From the NCBI GenBank assembly GCA_964616275.1, contig CAZTUL010000052.1, positions 1 through 15,988 of the forward strand: 15,988 bases of DNA, written 5' to 3'. Below, one piece after another: positions 14,200 to 15,988 of the stretch (its first letter is position 1; the number at the start of each line of letters is the position of its first letter). This DNA is from CAYZJV01 sp964616275. Its GTDB lineage: Bacteria > Spirochaetota > Spirochaetia > Sphaerochaetales > Sphaerochaetaceae. The translations under genes were made by a program, and so were the position numbers. The notes below the pieces were generated by a model that was not told the origin of the DNA, did no database searches, and was given only the letters and a program-made list of their open reading frames with translations.

Positions 14200-15924
14200 C
14201 TAGTCCTCCTTATGAGTAGCTACATCTAACCTTCTGAAAAACCTATATCTATCTGCCAAATATTTATACGGAACAGTTGCAGACAATTGGTGATTACTTT
14301 CCGGATCAATCAAAAATCGTTCAGGTAACGGAGCTGGAATAACTGATTCTCCATGTAATTTAATTTTCAGTGCAATAGAACGACGACCGATATTCATTAA
14401 TTTATTTGGGGTAAAAGAAATACCTGTGTATGCACTGAGTAATTCGGCAAGTGGCCTCAATTGTATCAGCTGTACCATTCTCTTAGGAAATCGTGCATAG
14501 AACTTCAACAGGAGCCTGTGTAGTTTTCTGTTACCATGTTCAAAAAGTAAGGGAATGATTGTCTCATCACACAAACCGATAGAACGGAATATTGCAAGCA
14601 GGTTCTCCTGTAGAACAGCCCACTGAGCTTTTGCGATTGTGTGAGCAGGTGGAAGCCAATTAAAATATACTTCTGGGATACTTGGAAAATCTTCGAAGAG
14701 ACCAATAAGTAGAGCTTCACCCCAAGCTCCTCGTGGATCAAAAGGAGCCATAGTACGCCCACCGACAATACAATCCGGTGATGTAGGAGACCCCGTTTTC
14801 GCGAGCATTTCAATATATTCGGAAACTCCATGCGAAGAACCAAATTCAAGGGACTGATTTTTACGATCCATTTCACCACCGATTATCATTCCGGTTGAAA
14901 CAGGATGTAAACCCAGTTCGATACACTGCGACCGCCATTGTATCACTAGGTTAGTATCATAATTACCAATATTTGATCCTAATGCCATCATCTCTAATGC
15001 ATGTGGAAGTATTGCATCATTTCCACCAGGTCGCATAACATTTCTTTGGCAACAGAGAGCACAATTCTCGCAGGCAATTGGTTCAAGAGCAAATTTTCGA
15101 GAACATTCTGAACTCTCTAAATGAAATAAACGAGGGTCTGTCCGTTTTTTACTGTTCTCCACAGCCGCAAAACCATGTCTATGAGCTTGTTCTAAAACGA
15201 AAAGAGGACCGGTTTGTTTATACCGCTGTGCATAGGAACTTGAATTGAGTGTATGTTCCAATTCTTTTAGCTTTTGTGTAAATGTCTGAACATCAAAAGG
15301 TCGAAAGTTAAATTCGCCAGCAGATATTGCTAGAGCCTTAATATGTTTCCCACCAAGGACAGCTCCAAACCCAAATCGTTCCATCGCCCTCCTTTCATGA
15401 ATAATTGCAGAAAAAGGAATTTTCTGTTCGCCTGCAGGACCGATACTCATGACTGAGACATTCGGATTCGTTTGAAACGATGCGGCAGTTTGAGACGTAT
15501 GCTTATTGATGAGTTTATCTGAAGGTGAAAACAACACATTTTCTGCATCTATATGGATTGTCATCTGTCTTCTAGCTACACCGATGAGTACAATTGCCTG
15601 CCAACTGCTTTCAATAAGAGCGGCGGCAAATTCTGCTGGAGCCGTTGCGGCATGTACAAGATGAGTCTCCGGTGATTTACCTACTATGGAAATCATGTTA
15701 GAACAGGGAGTTTTTGATCCAACGAGAGCTCCTGCTGAAAACACTAGAGGTAACGCAAAATCATCTAAAAGCTCGTTTTGTGTATGCAATGACCAGAGAT
15801 AGAAGCCTAGCGCTTCACCACCGATGTAATCTTTATAGACTTTATCGGGAATATGTTGGACTTCCCAATGCTCAGAGGCAAGGTCAATTACGAGATATTG
15901 TCGAGTTCCCCCTATTTTTTCCAT
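14200..15924 (-). CDS. Divergent aldehyde:ferredoxin oxidoreductase (AOR)-like protein
   Basis: The 574-residue protein matches the tungsten-pterin AOR family along its length. The N-terminal domain has YIGGEALGFYLW (33-44), PLVFSAGALVGS (59-70) and RRAMERFGFGAVLGGKHIKALAI (about 178-200). The [4Fe-4S] cysteines are C285, C288 and C292 in the CENCALCC segment, plus C452 in SIGLC. ALGSNIGNYDTN (314-325) and ELGLHPVSTG (336-345) match the pterin-binding middle domain. It is slightly shorter than typical members (about 600). Two Asp residues of the family's DxxGL(D/C) pterin loops seem replaced: I335 in IELGLH and R447 in RSIGLC. The loop around 90-110 also departs from the usual glycine-rich form. 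The cluster probably still binds, but cofactor and substrate are uncertain. ATG 15924 has an AGAGGAG SD and a good promoter. No partner ferredoxin or cofactor genes are in view. Confidence 0.85.
   Translation of the reverse strand: MEKIGGTRQYLVIDLASEHWEVQHIPDKVYKDYIGGEALGFYLWSLHTQNELLDDFALPLVFSAGALVGSKTPCSNMISIVGKSPETHLVHAATAPAEFAAALIESSWQAIVLIGVARRQMTIHIDAENVLFSPSDKLINKHTSQTAASFQTNPNVSVMSIGPAGEQKIPFSAIIHERRAMERFGFGAVLGGKHIKALAISAGEFNFRPFDVQTFTQKLKELEHTLNSSSYAQRYKQTGPLFVLEQAHRHGFAAVENSKKRTDPRLFHLESSECSRKFALEPIACENCALCCQRNVMRPGGNDAILPHALEMMALGSNIGNYDTNLVIQWRSQCIELGLHPVSTGMIIGGEMDRKNQSLEFGSSHGVSEYIEMLAKTGSPTSPDCIVGGRTMAPFDPRGAWGEALLIGLFEDFPSIPEVYFNWLPPAHTIAKAQWAVLQENLLAIFRSIGLCDETIIPLLFEHGNRKLHRLLLKFYARFPKRMVQLIQLRPLAELLSAYTGISFTPNKLMNIGRRSIALKIKLHGESVIPAPLPERFLIDPESNHQLSATVPYKYLADRYRFFRRLDVATHKED
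14204..14211 (-). promoter_or_regulatory. Ribosome binding site that decides the CTG start
   Basis: AAGGAGGA on the minus strand lies inside the last codons of the AOR-like gene (Lys-Glu-Asp-stop). It is six bases before CTG 14197, the only codon at a suitable distance in the barrel protein's frame that can serve as a start. Confidence 0.7.
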
Positions 15925-15944
15925 AGACTCCTCTTGTATTCATC

Positions 15945-15973
15945 AATCTACCGACAGCTTAGTCACATGTCAA
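15945..15973 (-). promoter_or_regulatory. Promoter of the AOR-like/barrel operon
   Basis: On the minus strand a perfect -35 TTGACA (15973 to 15968) is followed after 17 bases by TAGATT (15950 to 15945). The SD AGAGGAG and ATG 15924 lie just downstream. This marks the start of a two-gene transcription unit. Confidence 0.68.
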
Positions 15974-15988
15974 TCGTTGAGTTCAGCC

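Overview
This is a compact, moderately AT-rich bacterial chromosome segment with twelve protein-coding genes, very little intergenic space and no RNA genes, CRISPR array or phage genes that I can see. A secreted protein with beta-barrel-like sequence (12803-14197) and many exported or membrane proteins suggest a cell with an outer membrane. The zinc-ribbon transposase-like protein at 11043 resembles a family I associate with spirochaetes. A spirochaete origin is therefore plausible, but it is an inference from memory and not proven here.

Layout. (1) 69-3304, + strand: a type II (Ca2+-type) P-type ATPase, translationally coupled through an ATGA overlap to a small exported protein that looks thioredoxin/ATP10-like but has no catalytic cysteines. 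(2) 3280-4152, - strand: a tandem-GNAT acetyltransferase, overlapping the previous gene tail to tail by 25 bases. (3) 4256-7300, + strand: a complete zinc (possibly manganese) uptake operon, znuA-znuC-znuB-fur/zur, with every junction an ATGA overlap. A perfect 7-1-7 palindrome sits on the -35 box of its promoter and is the obvious candidate operator for the regulator encoded by the last gene. (4) 7266-10902, - strand: a lysophospholipase-like alpha/beta hydrolase, a YihY/BrkB membrane protein with a C-terminal winged-helix-like domain, and a 161-residue orphan, each 17 bases apart. They are followed by an eight-helix membrane protein with its own promoter, whose end overlaps fur by 35 bases. 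(5) 11043-12203, + strand: an intact transposase-like gene with a hairpin over its start. (6) 12249-12782, + strand: a YfcE-type phosphodiesterase with no visible ribosome binding site, directly after a cluster of short repeats. (7) 12803-15924, - strand: a divergent aldehyde:ferredoxin oxidoreductase-like gene driven by a good sigma-70-type promoter at the window edge. It is coupled to the exported barrel-like protein, which seems to start at a CTG codon.

How the genes work together. The best-understood unit is the metal uptake operon: ZnuA captures the ion outside the membrane, ZnuB is the channel, ZnuC the ATPase, and the Fur-family protein very likely represses the whole operon when the metal is plentiful. 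The ATPase pair at the left handles cation export. The AOR-like/barrel pair at the right has no obvious partner pathway and is the most unusual combination. I did not find a clearly new multi-gene defence or mobile system. The strongest unusual signals are the operator palindrome, the CTG start, the altered cofactor motifs of the AOR-like protein, and the start-codon hairpin of the transposase-like gene.
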